Shown piece after piece: positions 1 through 5,900 of a DNA stretch of 7,736 nt (positions are counted from its first letter, which is position 1; every line of letters starts with the position of its first letter). Location: contig CAJZGT010000060.1 in the NCBI GenBank assembly GCA_916048145.1, positions 1 through 7,736 on the forward strand. The letters are read 5' to 3'. The notes under the pieces are model-generated. The model made no database searches. It saw only the letters and a list, made by a program, of their open reading frames with translations, and had not been told where the DNA came from. The position numbers and the translations under genes were made by a program. The DNA is from an uncultured Streptococcus sp. GTDB taxonomy: Bacteria; Bacillota; Bacilli; Lactobacillales; Streptococcaceae.

Positions 1-7
1 ATTCCAT
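1..7 (-). CDS. 5' end of a divergent gene, cut by the window edge
   Basis: Read on the minus strand, an ATG at 7-5 followed by GAA lies 7 bases behind AAGGAG (20-15), which is a good ribosome binding site at a normal distance. An extended -10 sits about 30 bases further upstream. Only two codons are visible, so the product cannot be identified. The gene would be transcribed away from the amino acid transporter operon and share its roughly 130-base upstream region. The call rests on the start signals alone. Confidence 0.5.
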
Positions 8-37
8 TTTGATTCTCCTTCATTTCTTATCGTTACT

Positions 38-46
38 ATTTTACCA
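38..46 (-). promoter_or_regulatory. Extended -10 of the divergent gene
   Basis: On the minus strand the sequence reads TGGTAAAAT, an extended -10 element (TGn plus a five-of-six match to TATAAT). I see no convincing -35 at 16-18 bases; a TTGACC lies too close. Extended -10 promoters often lack a good -35 in streptococci. Transcription would begin near position 31 and give a leader of about 24 bases before the ATG at 7. Confidence 0.4.
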
Positions 47-134
47 TAAAGGAGGTCAACTTGCCTAGAAAAAACTAAGATTTCTCGCTAATTCTACCAA
101 CTTAAAGATTTTTTGAATAAATTAGACAAAAGAT

Positions 135-152
135 TTGAATTTTAATTCAATT
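135..152. promoter_or_regulatory. Possible operator overlapping the -35
   Basis: TTGAAT (135-140) and ATTCAA (145-150) form a perfect 6-bp inverted repeat over the -35 and the start of the spacer. The 15 bases from 138 to 152 match the CodY box AATTTTCWGAAAATT at 11 of 15 positions by eye. CodY commonly represses amino acid transport genes in low-GC Gram-positive bacteria, which makes the site plausible. AT-rich DNA gives such partial matches often, so the regulator assignment is weak. Confidence 0.3.
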
Positions 153-163
153 AATGTTATAAT
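135..163 (+). promoter_or_regulatory. Promoter of the amino acid transporter operon
   Basis: The -35 is TTGAAT (135-140) and the -10 is a perfect TATAAT (158-163), separated by exactly 17 bases and preceded by TG at the extended -10 position (155-156). Transcription should start near 170, leaving about 28 bases before the permease ATG at 198. The -35 is also the left arm of the inverted repeat TTGAAT-ttta-ATTCAA, so a regulator bound there would block RNA polymerase. Confidence 0.75.
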
Positions 164-197
164 TATACAGTATTCTATTTTAGAAAGCAGTGAGACT

Positions 198-881
198 ATG
201 AATTTTTCTTTTTTACCAAAGTATTTACCTTATTTTAACTATGGGGCTGTCGTGACGGTTCTTATTTCTATCTGTGTTGTCTTTTTTGGGACTATTTTGG
301 GTGTTGTCTTGGCTTTTGGGCAACGTTCAAAGTTTAAACCGCTTTTTTGGCTTGCCAACTTATACGTTTGGATTTTCCGTGGGACGCCGATGATGGTTCA
401 GATTATGATTGCCTTTGCTCTTATGCATATCAATGCTCCGACTATTCAGGTTGGGATTTTGGGTGTTGATCTTTCTCGTCTGATTCCAGGAATTTTGATT
501 ATTTCTATGAACAGTGGTGCTTATGTTTCTGAGACTGTTCGTGCTGGGATTAATGCGGTTCCTAAGGGGCAGTTAGAGGCGGCCTATTCTTTAGGGATTC
601 GTCCTAAAAATGCCATGCGCTATGTGATTTTACCACAAGCTATCAAAAATATTTTGCCAGCATTGGGGAACGAATTTATCACCATTATCAAGGACAGCTC
701 CCTATTATCAGCTATCGGTGTTATGGAGTTGTGGAACGGGGCTACAACAGTTTCTATAACAACCTATCTACCTTTAACACCACTTTTATTTGCAGCCTTT
801 TATTACTTGATTATGACCTCTATTTTGACAGTAGCCTTGAAAGCTTTTGAAAAACGTATGGGACAAGGAGATAAGAAATAA
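198..881 (+). CDS. Polar amino acid ABC transporter, permease subunit
   Basis: This 227-residue inner-membrane permease belongs to the His/Glu/Gln/Arg/opine family and forms the channel of a polar amino acid importer with the ATPase encoded next. Hydrophobic segments lie near residues 17-40, 66-88, 95-112, 160-178 and 190-213, as expected for about five membrane spans. The RGTP motif is at 61-64. The EAA loop that docks on the ATPase runs about 127-148, with [20 protein letters not shown] as its core. I chose ATG 198 because an in-frame TTG at 135 falls inside the -35 of the promoter and so cannot be on that transcript; the shorter protein also matches the usual family length and N-terminus. 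The Shine-Dalgarno is weak (AAAGCAGTGAG just upstream). The stop overlaps the next start as TAATG. The substrate cannot be read from the sequence. Confidence 0.93.
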   Translation: MNFSFLPKYLPYFNYGAVVTVLISICVVFFGTILGVVLAFGQRSKFKPLFWLANLYVWIFRGTPMMVQIMIAFALMHINAPTIQVGILGVDLSRLIPGILIISMNSGAYVSETVRAGINAVPKGQLEAAYSLGIRPKNAMRYVILPQAIKNILPALGNEFITIIKDSSLLSAIGVMELWNGATTVSITTYLPLTPLLFAAFYYLIMTSILTVALKAFEKRMGQGDKK

Positions 882-1615
882 TGACAGAAACCTTGATAAA
901 AATTGAAAATTTACATAAATCCTTTGGAAAGAATGAAGTATTGAAGGGCATCAACCTCGAGATTAAAAGAGGAGAAGTTGTCGTTATTATCGGTCCTTCA
1001 GGGAGCGGAAAATCTACCTTGCTTCGCTCTATGAATTTGTTGGAAGAAGCGACCAAGGGGAAGGTTATCTTTGAGGGAGTCGATATTACGGACAAGAAGA
1101 ATGACCTCTTTGCCATGCGTGAGAAGATGGGTATGGTTTTCCAACAATTTAATCTCTTTCCTAATATGACTGTGATGGAAAATATCACCTTGTCTCCTAT
1201 CAAGACCAAAGGTGAAAGTAAGGAAGTTGCTGAGAAGAGAGCCCAGGAACTTTTGAAAAAAGTTGGTTTACCAGATAAGTCAACTGCTTATCCACAGAGT
1301 TTGTCAGGTGGGCAGCAACAGCGGATTGCCATTGCGCGTGGTTTAGCTATGGAACCTGATGTTTTGCTCTTTGACGAGCCAACTTCAGCCTTGGACCCTG
1401 AAATGGTAGGAGAGGTACTGGCTGTTATGCAAGACCTTGCCAAATCAGGTATGACTATGGTTATCGTAACACATGAGATGGGATTTGCCCGTGAGGTGGC
1501 AGACCGTGTCATCTTTATGGCAGACGGTGTGGTTGTTGAAGATGGGACACCTGAGCAGATTTTTGAACAAACCCAAGAACAACGGACTAAAGATTTCTTG
1601 AGTAAGGTTTTATAA
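881..1615 (+). CDS. Polar amino acid ABC transporter, ATP-binding subunit (GlnQ-like)
   Basis: This 244-residue cytoplasmic ATPase powers the permease encoded just upstream. All ABC motifs are intact: Walker [10 protein letters not shown] (38-46), Q-loop Gln88 in VFQQFNLFP, signature LSGGQQQR (141-148), Walker B VLLFDE (161-166) with catalytic Glu166, D-loop SALD (169-172) and switch His198. The FQQFNLFP form and the short length are typical of the GlnQ/HisP group of polar amino acid importers. The start overlaps the permease stop by one base, and AAGGAG lies at 865-870, 10 bases upstream, so translation is probably coupled. The pair is co-transcribed from the promoter at 135-163 and ends at the hairpin near 1646-1668. 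No substrate-binding protein gene lies in the operon, so it must be supplied from elsewhere or from outside the window. Streptococci carry several GlnQ paralogues, so I give no gene symbol. Confidence 0.95.
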   Translation: MTETLIKIENLHKSFGKNEVLKGINLEIKRGEVVVIIGPSGSGKSTLLRSMNLLEEATKGKVIFEGVDITDKKNDLFAMREKMGMVFQQFNLFPNMTVMENITLSPIKTKGESKEVAEKRAQELLKKVGLPDKSTAYPQSLSGGQQQRIAIARGLAMEPDVLLFDEPTSALDPEMVGEVLAVMQDLAKSGMTMVIVTHEMGFAREVADRVIFMADGVVVEDGTPEQIFEQTQEQRTKDFLSKVL

Positions 1616-1645
1616 TCTATTTTAAAATTTCAAGACAAGATTAGT

Positions 1646-1672
1646 GAAAAGCTCAACCAGAGCTTTTTCTTA
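1646..1672 (+). terminator. Intrinsic terminator of the transporter operon
   Basis: AAAAGCTC (1647-1654) and GAGCTTTT (1660-1667) form a perfect 8-bp stem around the 5-base loop AACCA, with a U-rich tail TTTTTCTTA. It lies about 30 bases after the ATPase stop and so ends the two-gene transcript before folD. The A-run on the left arm lets it also work weakly on the other strand. Confidence 0.85.
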
Positions 1673-1687
1673 TAGTTTGAAACTATA
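1671..1687. repeat. 17-base palindrome TATAGTTTGAAACTATA
   Basis: TATAGTTT (1671-1678) and AAACTATA (1680-1687) are perfect 8-base inverted arms around a single G. It begins where the U-tail of the operon terminator ends and lies about 45 bases before the folD -10. The one-base centre is too short for an RNA hairpin loop unless the inner pairs open, so it looks more like a protein binding site on DNA than a terminator. I do not recognise a matching regulator. Confidence 0.5.
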
Positions 1688-1729
1688 GGATTGCCTAGGA
1701 AAGAAGTGTTAGAGGGTACTAGCAGTTTT

Positions 1730-1738
1730 TGGTATAAT
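1730..1738 (+). promoter_or_regulatory. Extended -10 promoter of folD
   Basis: TGGTATAAT is a perfect extended -10 (TGn plus TATAAT). No good -35 is found 16-18 bases upstream; TTAGAG at 1709-1714 is a poor match. Transcription should begin near 1745, giving a leader of about 24 bases before the folD ATG at 1769. It makes folD a separate transcription unit from the transporter pair. Confidence 0.7.
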
Positions 1739-1768
1739 GGAAGATATTTGAAAGAAAAGAGAATTGAT

Positions 1769-2626
1769 ATGACACAGATTATTGATGGGAAAGCTTTAGC
1801 GGCCAAATTGCAGGGGCAGTTGGCTGAAAAGACTGAAAAACTAAAGGAAGAAACAGGTCTAGTACCTGGTTTGGTAGTGATTTTGGTTGGGGATAATCCA
1901 GCCAGCCAAGTCTACGTTCGCAACAAGGAGAGGTCAGCTCTTGCGGCTGGTTTCCGTAGCGAAGTAGTGCGAGTTCCAGAGACCATTAGTCAAGCGGAGT
2001 TGTTAGATTTGATTGCTAAATACAATCAAAATCCAGCTTGGCATGGGATTTTGGTTCAGTTGCCTTTACCAAAACATATCGATGAAGAGGTGGTTTTATT
2101 AGCCATTGACCCAGAAAAGGATGTGGATGGTTTTCATCCGCTAAACATGGGGCGTCTTTGGTCAGGTCATCCAGTCATGATTCCTTCGACACCTGCAGGA
2201 ATTATGGAAATGTTTCATGAATATGGTATTGACTTGGAAGGTAAAAATGCGGTCGTCATCGGTCGTTCCAATATTGTTGGAAAACCTATGGCCCAACTTC
2301 TTTTGGCAAAGAATGCGACGGTAACCTTGACTCACTCACGGACTCATAATCTGGCCAAGGTGGCTGCTAAAGCGGATATTCTTGTGGTCGCAATCGGTCG
2401 TGCCAAGTTTGTGACTGCTGACTTTGTCAAACCTGGTGCGGTTGTCATTGATGTCGGGATGAACCGTGATGAAAATGGGAAGCTTTGTGGGGATGTGGAT
2501 TATGAGGCAGTTGCACCACTTGCTAGCTATATCACGCCAGTACCTGGAGGTGTCGGTCCTATGACTATTACCATGCTGATGGAGCAAACCTATCAGGCAG
2601 CACTTCGAACATTGGATATAAAATAG
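1769..2626 (+). CDS. folD: Bifunctional methylenetetrahydrofolate dehydrogenase / methenyltetrahydrofolate cyclohydrolase
   Basis: FolD interconverts 5,10-methylene-, 5,10-methenyl- and 10-formyl-tetrahydrofolate in the cytoplasm, using NADP, and so feeds purine, thymidylate and formyl-Met-tRNA synthesis. The 285-residue protein has the normal family length and all key motifs. These are [13 protein letters not shown] (41-53) with the conserved Tyr49 and catalytic Lys53, the QLPLP folate-site motif (97-101), DVDGFHP (118-124), the dinucleotide loop GRSNIVGKP (165-173) and [10 protein letters not shown] (257-266). I start at ATG 1769, which gives the standard N-terminus [11 protein letters not shown]. 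An in-frame TTG at 1691 would add 26 residues, but it lies upstream of the -10 element and is not on the transcript predicted from that promoter. The Shine-Dalgarno is weak (AAAAGAGAA). The gene is monocistronic, with its own promoter and a strong terminator directly after the stop. Confidence 0.97.
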   Translation: MTQIIDGKALAAKLQGQLAEKTEKLKEETGLVPGLVVILVGDNPASQVYVRNKERSALAAGFRSEVVRVPETISQAELLDLIAKYNQNPAWHGILVQLPLPKHIDEEVVLLAIDPEKDVDGFHPLNMGRLWSGHPVMIPSTPAGIMEMFHEYGIDLEGKNAVVIGRSNIVGKPMAQLLLAKNATVTLTHSRTHNLAKVAAKADILVVAIGRAKFVTADFVKPGAVVIDVGMNRDENGKLCGDVDYEAVAPLASYITPVPGGVGPMTITMLMEQTYQAALRTLDIK

Positions 2627-2627
2627 G

Positions 2628-2662
2628 AAAAAGAAGGTAGAATAATGTTTTACCTTCTTTTT
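2628..2662 (+). terminator. Intrinsic terminator after folD
   Basis: AAAAAGAAGGTA (2628-2639) and TACCTTCTTTTT (2651-2662) form a perfect 12-bp stem around an 11-base loop, starting two bases after the folD stop. The U-run is the 3' half of the stem and the A-run its partner, so the structure can act in both directions. It separates folD from the bgaA unit. Confidence 0.85.
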
Positions 2663-2712
2663 ATATAATGCAGTCTAAAATGATATGAGTCCATAAACTA
2701 TAAATTTGAAGT

Positions 2713-2778
2713 ATGAAAGTGCTATTAATAGAATGAAATTTGTATTGGAAAGAGTATAGAATAGAAAGCTACTTTCAT
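2713..2778. repeat. 66-base segment bounded by inverted repeats
   Basis: ATGAAAGT-GCT (2713-2723) and AGCTACTTTCAT (2767-2778) are inverted copies. Eleven bases pair, with one unpaired base in the right arm, and 43 bases lie between. It could be a long-looped hairpin, a decayed miniature element or chance in AT-rich DNA. The right arm can instead form its own small hairpin, GAAAG-CTA-CTTTC (2764-2776). Confidence 0.35.
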
Positions 2779-2846
2779 TGCACCTATTTCTTTTGAATGA
2801 ACTTATCTTGCATACCATTTTATTAGGTTAAATTGATGGAAAATGA

Positions 2847-2875
2847 TTGCAATTTTAGGTGTGTTTTGATATATT
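2847..2875 (+). promoter_or_regulatory. Candidate promoter of bgaA
   Basis: TTGCAA (2847-2852) and TATATT (2870-2875) are spaced by 17 bases, with TG at the extended -10 position (2867-2868). Transcription would start near 2882 and give a leader of about 108 bases that contains the cre site. An overlapping alternative is TTGATA (2866-2871) with TATTAT (2890-2895) at an 18-base spacing. The region is very AT-rich, so the exact promoter is uncertain. Confidence 0.45.
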
Positions 2876-2943
2876 CAATATATAAAATATATTATCGAAC
2901 TTGGTACTTGTTTGTGTATTCAGAAGGAGGTTATTTTTTAAAT

Positions 2944-2961
2944 AAAGTAAACGCTTACTTT
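2944..2961. promoter_or_regulatory. CcpA binding site (cre) in the bgaA leader
   Basis: The 14 bases AGTAAACGCTTACT (2946-2959) match the catabolite-responsive element consensus TGWAARCGYTWNCW at 13 positions, including the central CG. The symmetry extends to 18 bases, AAAGTAAACGCTTACTTT, with one mismatched central pair. It lies downstream of the predicted promoters and 28 bases before the start codon. CcpA with HPr-Ser-P would therefore act by blocking elongation or initiation when glucose is present, as expected for a carbohydrate-degrading enzyme gene. Confidence 0.8.
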
Positions 2962-2979
2962 GTATCAAGAAAAAGAAAT

Positions 2980-2984
2980 GAGGA
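2980..2984 (+). promoter_or_regulatory. Ribosome binding site that decides the bgaA start
   Basis: GAGGA lies 5 bases before ATG 2990. An in-frame ATG at 2978 would add only MRIL and has just an A-rich stretch with no real Shine-Dalgarno sequence in front of it. The second ATG is therefore preferred. Confidence 0.6.
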
Positions 2985-2989
2985 TTTTA

Positions 2990-5900
2990 ATGAACAAAAG
3001 ACTTTTTGATAAACGTTGTCATTATAGCATTCGTAAATTTGCAATAGGTGCGGCATCTGTAATGATTGGGGCTAGTATATTTGGTATTTCAGCTGTACAA
3101 GCTGAGGAAGTGGCCTCATCCAATACTCAAACAGAAGAAACAACGGTTCATCAACCTCAGCCTTTAGATAAGCTTCCCGATGATGTGGCAGCTGCTATCG
3201 CAAAGGCTGATGAGAATGGTGGGCGTGAGTTTGTAAAACCCAAAGCTGAGTCGACAGAAGATAAAGTGACTAAGGATACAGAAACTACTAGACCTGCTAA
3301 CGATGGTAATCATGAATTGGCTAGTCCTAAAGTGGAAACTCCAAATAAAGTAGAAGAAGGAAGCAAAACTGAGGACAAACAGAAATCTGAAGAGGCAAAT
3401 CCAAAGCCTGTTGAATCTGCAGTAACAGCTGGAACAGAAGTAAAAGAGGATTCTAAAAAAACTTCTGAAAAGGACCAAGTGAAAGCAGACACTGAGATCA
3501 AACCTTCTTCTGAAAAATCGCAAGCACTATCTGGAGAGTCAAACAAAGCCGAAGTTGAAAAGGAAAAACAGCTATTATCGGAGCGAAAACAAGATTTTAA
3601 TAAAGATTGGTATTTTAAACTAAATGCCCAAGGCGATTTTTCAAAAAAAGATGTGGATGTTCATGATTGGTCTAAATTGAATCTTCCTCATGATTGGAGT
3701 ATTTATTTTGACTTTGATCACAAGTCTCCCGCGCGTAATGAAGGTGGCCAGTTAAATGGTGGAACAGCCTGGTATCGTAAGACTTTCACATTAAATGAAG
3801 CAGACAAGAATAAGGATGTTCGTATCAATTTTGATGGGGTTTACATGGATTCAAAGGTCTATGTAAATGGTAAATTTGTAGGACATTATCCAAGTGGCTA
3901 TAATCATTTTTCATATGATATCACAGAATTTTTAAACAAGGATGGTAGTGAAAATTCAATTACTGTTCAAGTGACCAATAAGCAACCAAGTAGTCGTTGG
4001 TATTCAGGAAGTGGGATTTATCGTGATGTAACTCTTAGTTATCGTGATAAAGTCCATGTTGCCGAAAATGGTAATCATATCACTACTCCAAAACTTGCTG
4101 AGCAAAAAGAAGGAAATGTTGAAACACAGGTTCAAAGTAAGATTAAAAATACGGATAAGAAGGCTGCTAAAGTCTTTGTGGAACAACAAATCTTTACTAA
4201 GGAAGGAAAGGTTGTATCAGAATTAGTTCGCTCTGCAACTAAGAGTGTGGCAGAAAATGAAACAGCACATTTTAATCAGAATATCTTGGTCAATCAGCCA
4301 ACTCTTTGGACAACGAAAAGTTACCATCCTCAACTTTATGTTCTTAAAACAAAAGTCTATAAAGAAGGCCAGTTAGTTGATGTAACAGAAGATACATTTG
4401 GTTACCGTTATTTCAATTGGACTGCTAAGGATGGTTTCTCTCTGAATGGTGAACGCATGAAATTCCACGGAGTAAGTATTCACCATGACAATGGAGCCTT
4501 GGGTGCAGAAGAGAATTATAAGGCTACCTATCGTAAATTAAAACTCTTGAAAGATATGGGGGTAAACTCTATTCGAACAACCCACAATCCAGCTAGTCCT
4601 CAGTTGCTTGATGCTGCAGCTAGTTTAGGTCTTTTGGTGCAAGAGGAAGCTTTTGATACTTGGTATGGTGGCAAGAAGACTTACGACTATGGACGATTCT
4701 TTGATCAAGATGCAACTCATCCTGAAGCTAAGAAGGGGGAGAAGTGGTCTGATTTTGATCTTAGAACAATGGTAGAACGTGATAAGAACAATCCGTCTAT
4801 CGTCATGTGGTCTCTTGGAAATGAAGTAGAAGAGGCAAATGGTAGTCCTCGTTCTATCGAAACTGCTAAACGTTTGAAGGCTGTCATTAAAGCGATTGAT
4901 ACCGAACGTTATGTTACCATGGGTGAGAATAAATTTAGTCGTGCAGCAACAGGTGATTTCTTAAAAGTTGCAGAAATCATGGATGCTGTCGGTATGAACT
5001 ATGGTGAACGTTTTTATGATGCGGTTCGTAGAGCGCATCCAGACTGGCTCATTTATGGTTCTGAAACCTCTTCAGCTACTAGAACGCGTGATTCTTATTA
5101 CAATCCAGCTCAAATCCTTGGACACGATAACCGTCCAAATCGTCACTATGAACAATCTGACTATGGTAATGACCGTGTTGGATGGGGAAGAACAGCTACT
5201 GAGTCATGGACTTTTGACCGTGATCGCGCTGGCTATGCTGGACAATTTATCTGGACAGGAATTGACTATATCGGTGAACCAACTCCATGGCATAACCAAG
5301 ATAATACACCTGTGAAGAGCTCTTACTTCGGCATCATCGATACGGCTGGTTTACCGAAGAATGATTTTTACCTTTACCGTAGTGAATGGTATAGTGCTAA
5401 AGAAAAGCCAACTGTCCGAATTTTACCGCATTGGAACTGGACTGAAGAGACTCTTAAGGATCGCAAGATGCTGGTCGATGGAAAGGTTCCAGTTCGTACC
5501 TTCTCAAATGCTGCAAGTGTCGAATTGTTCTTAAATGGTGAGTCGCTTGGTAAAAAGGAATTTACTAAGAAAACGACAGAAGATGGACGTCCATATCATG
5601 AGGGGGCTAAACCAAATGAATTGTATCTTGAGTGGCTTGTGAAATACCAACCAGGCACACTGACTGCGATTGCTCGAGATGAAAAAGGCAACGAAATTGC
5701 GCGTGATAGTGTGACAACTGCTGGGGAGCCAGCAAGGGTTCGTCTGACTAAAGAAGAGCATGTTATCACAGCAGATGGTAAAGATTTATCTTACATCCAT
5801 TACGAAATTGTTGATGGCGATGGGAATGTGGTTCCGACAGCTAACAATCTTGTTCATTTCAATCTTCATGGTCAGGGACAGATTGTTGGTGTGGATAATG

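Larger units (their letters stand above)
2663..2989. other. Intergenic region and leader of the surface beta-galactosidase gene
   Basis: I see no convincing gene in this AT-rich gap. From left to right it holds a 66-base segment bounded by imperfect inverted repeats (2713-2778), a perfect 10-base palindrome CTATTAATAG (2722-2731) inside it, a promoter candidate (2847-2875) with a second overlapping one (2866-2895), a strong Shine-Dalgarno sequence with no usable start codon (2922-2930), a small AT-only hairpin (2931-2945), the cre operator (2946-2959) and the bgaA ribosome binding site (2980-2984). I do not recognise BOX or RUP repeats in it. Confidence 0.6.

Noticed and set aside
135..197. 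N-terminal extension of the permease from TTG at 135
   Set aside because: The TTG is inside the -35 box of the operon promoter, it lacks a ribosome binding site, and the added residues do not resemble the family N-terminus.
820..1209. Minus-strand open frame opposite the permease/ATPase junction
   Set aside because: It crosses two strongly conserved genes on the other strand, has no start signals, and its translation shows no recognisable domain.
1691..1768. N-terminal extension of FolD from TTG at 1691
   Set aside because: It lies upstream of the extended -10 at 1730-1738, and FolD proteins normally begin at the [12 protein letters not shown] start found at 1769.
2931..2945. TTATTT-ttt-AAATAA hairpin as a terminator or attenuator
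   Set aside because: The 6-bp stem contains only A-U pairs and would be too weak to stop transcription.
2978..2989. Alternative ATG for bgaA adding MRIL
   Set aside because: There is no Shine-Dalgarno sequence at a proper distance, while ATG 2990 has GAGGA 5 bases upstream. It cannot be fully excluded.
2627..2989. Possible BOX, RUP or insertion sequence remnant between folD and bgaA
   Set aside because: I could not match the gap to the repeat sequences I remember, and there are no target-site duplications or transposase fragments. Only the plain inverted repeat is reported.
3164..3546. Two overlapping minus-strand open frames opposite the BgaA linker
   Set aside because: Their Phe/Ser/Cys-rich translations are what the complement of a Lys/Glu-rich linker gives; they are composition shadows.
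5001..5315. Plus-strand open frame of 104 codons inside bgaA
   Set aside because: It is out of frame with the catalytic domain, which is intact here, and has no homology that I recognise.
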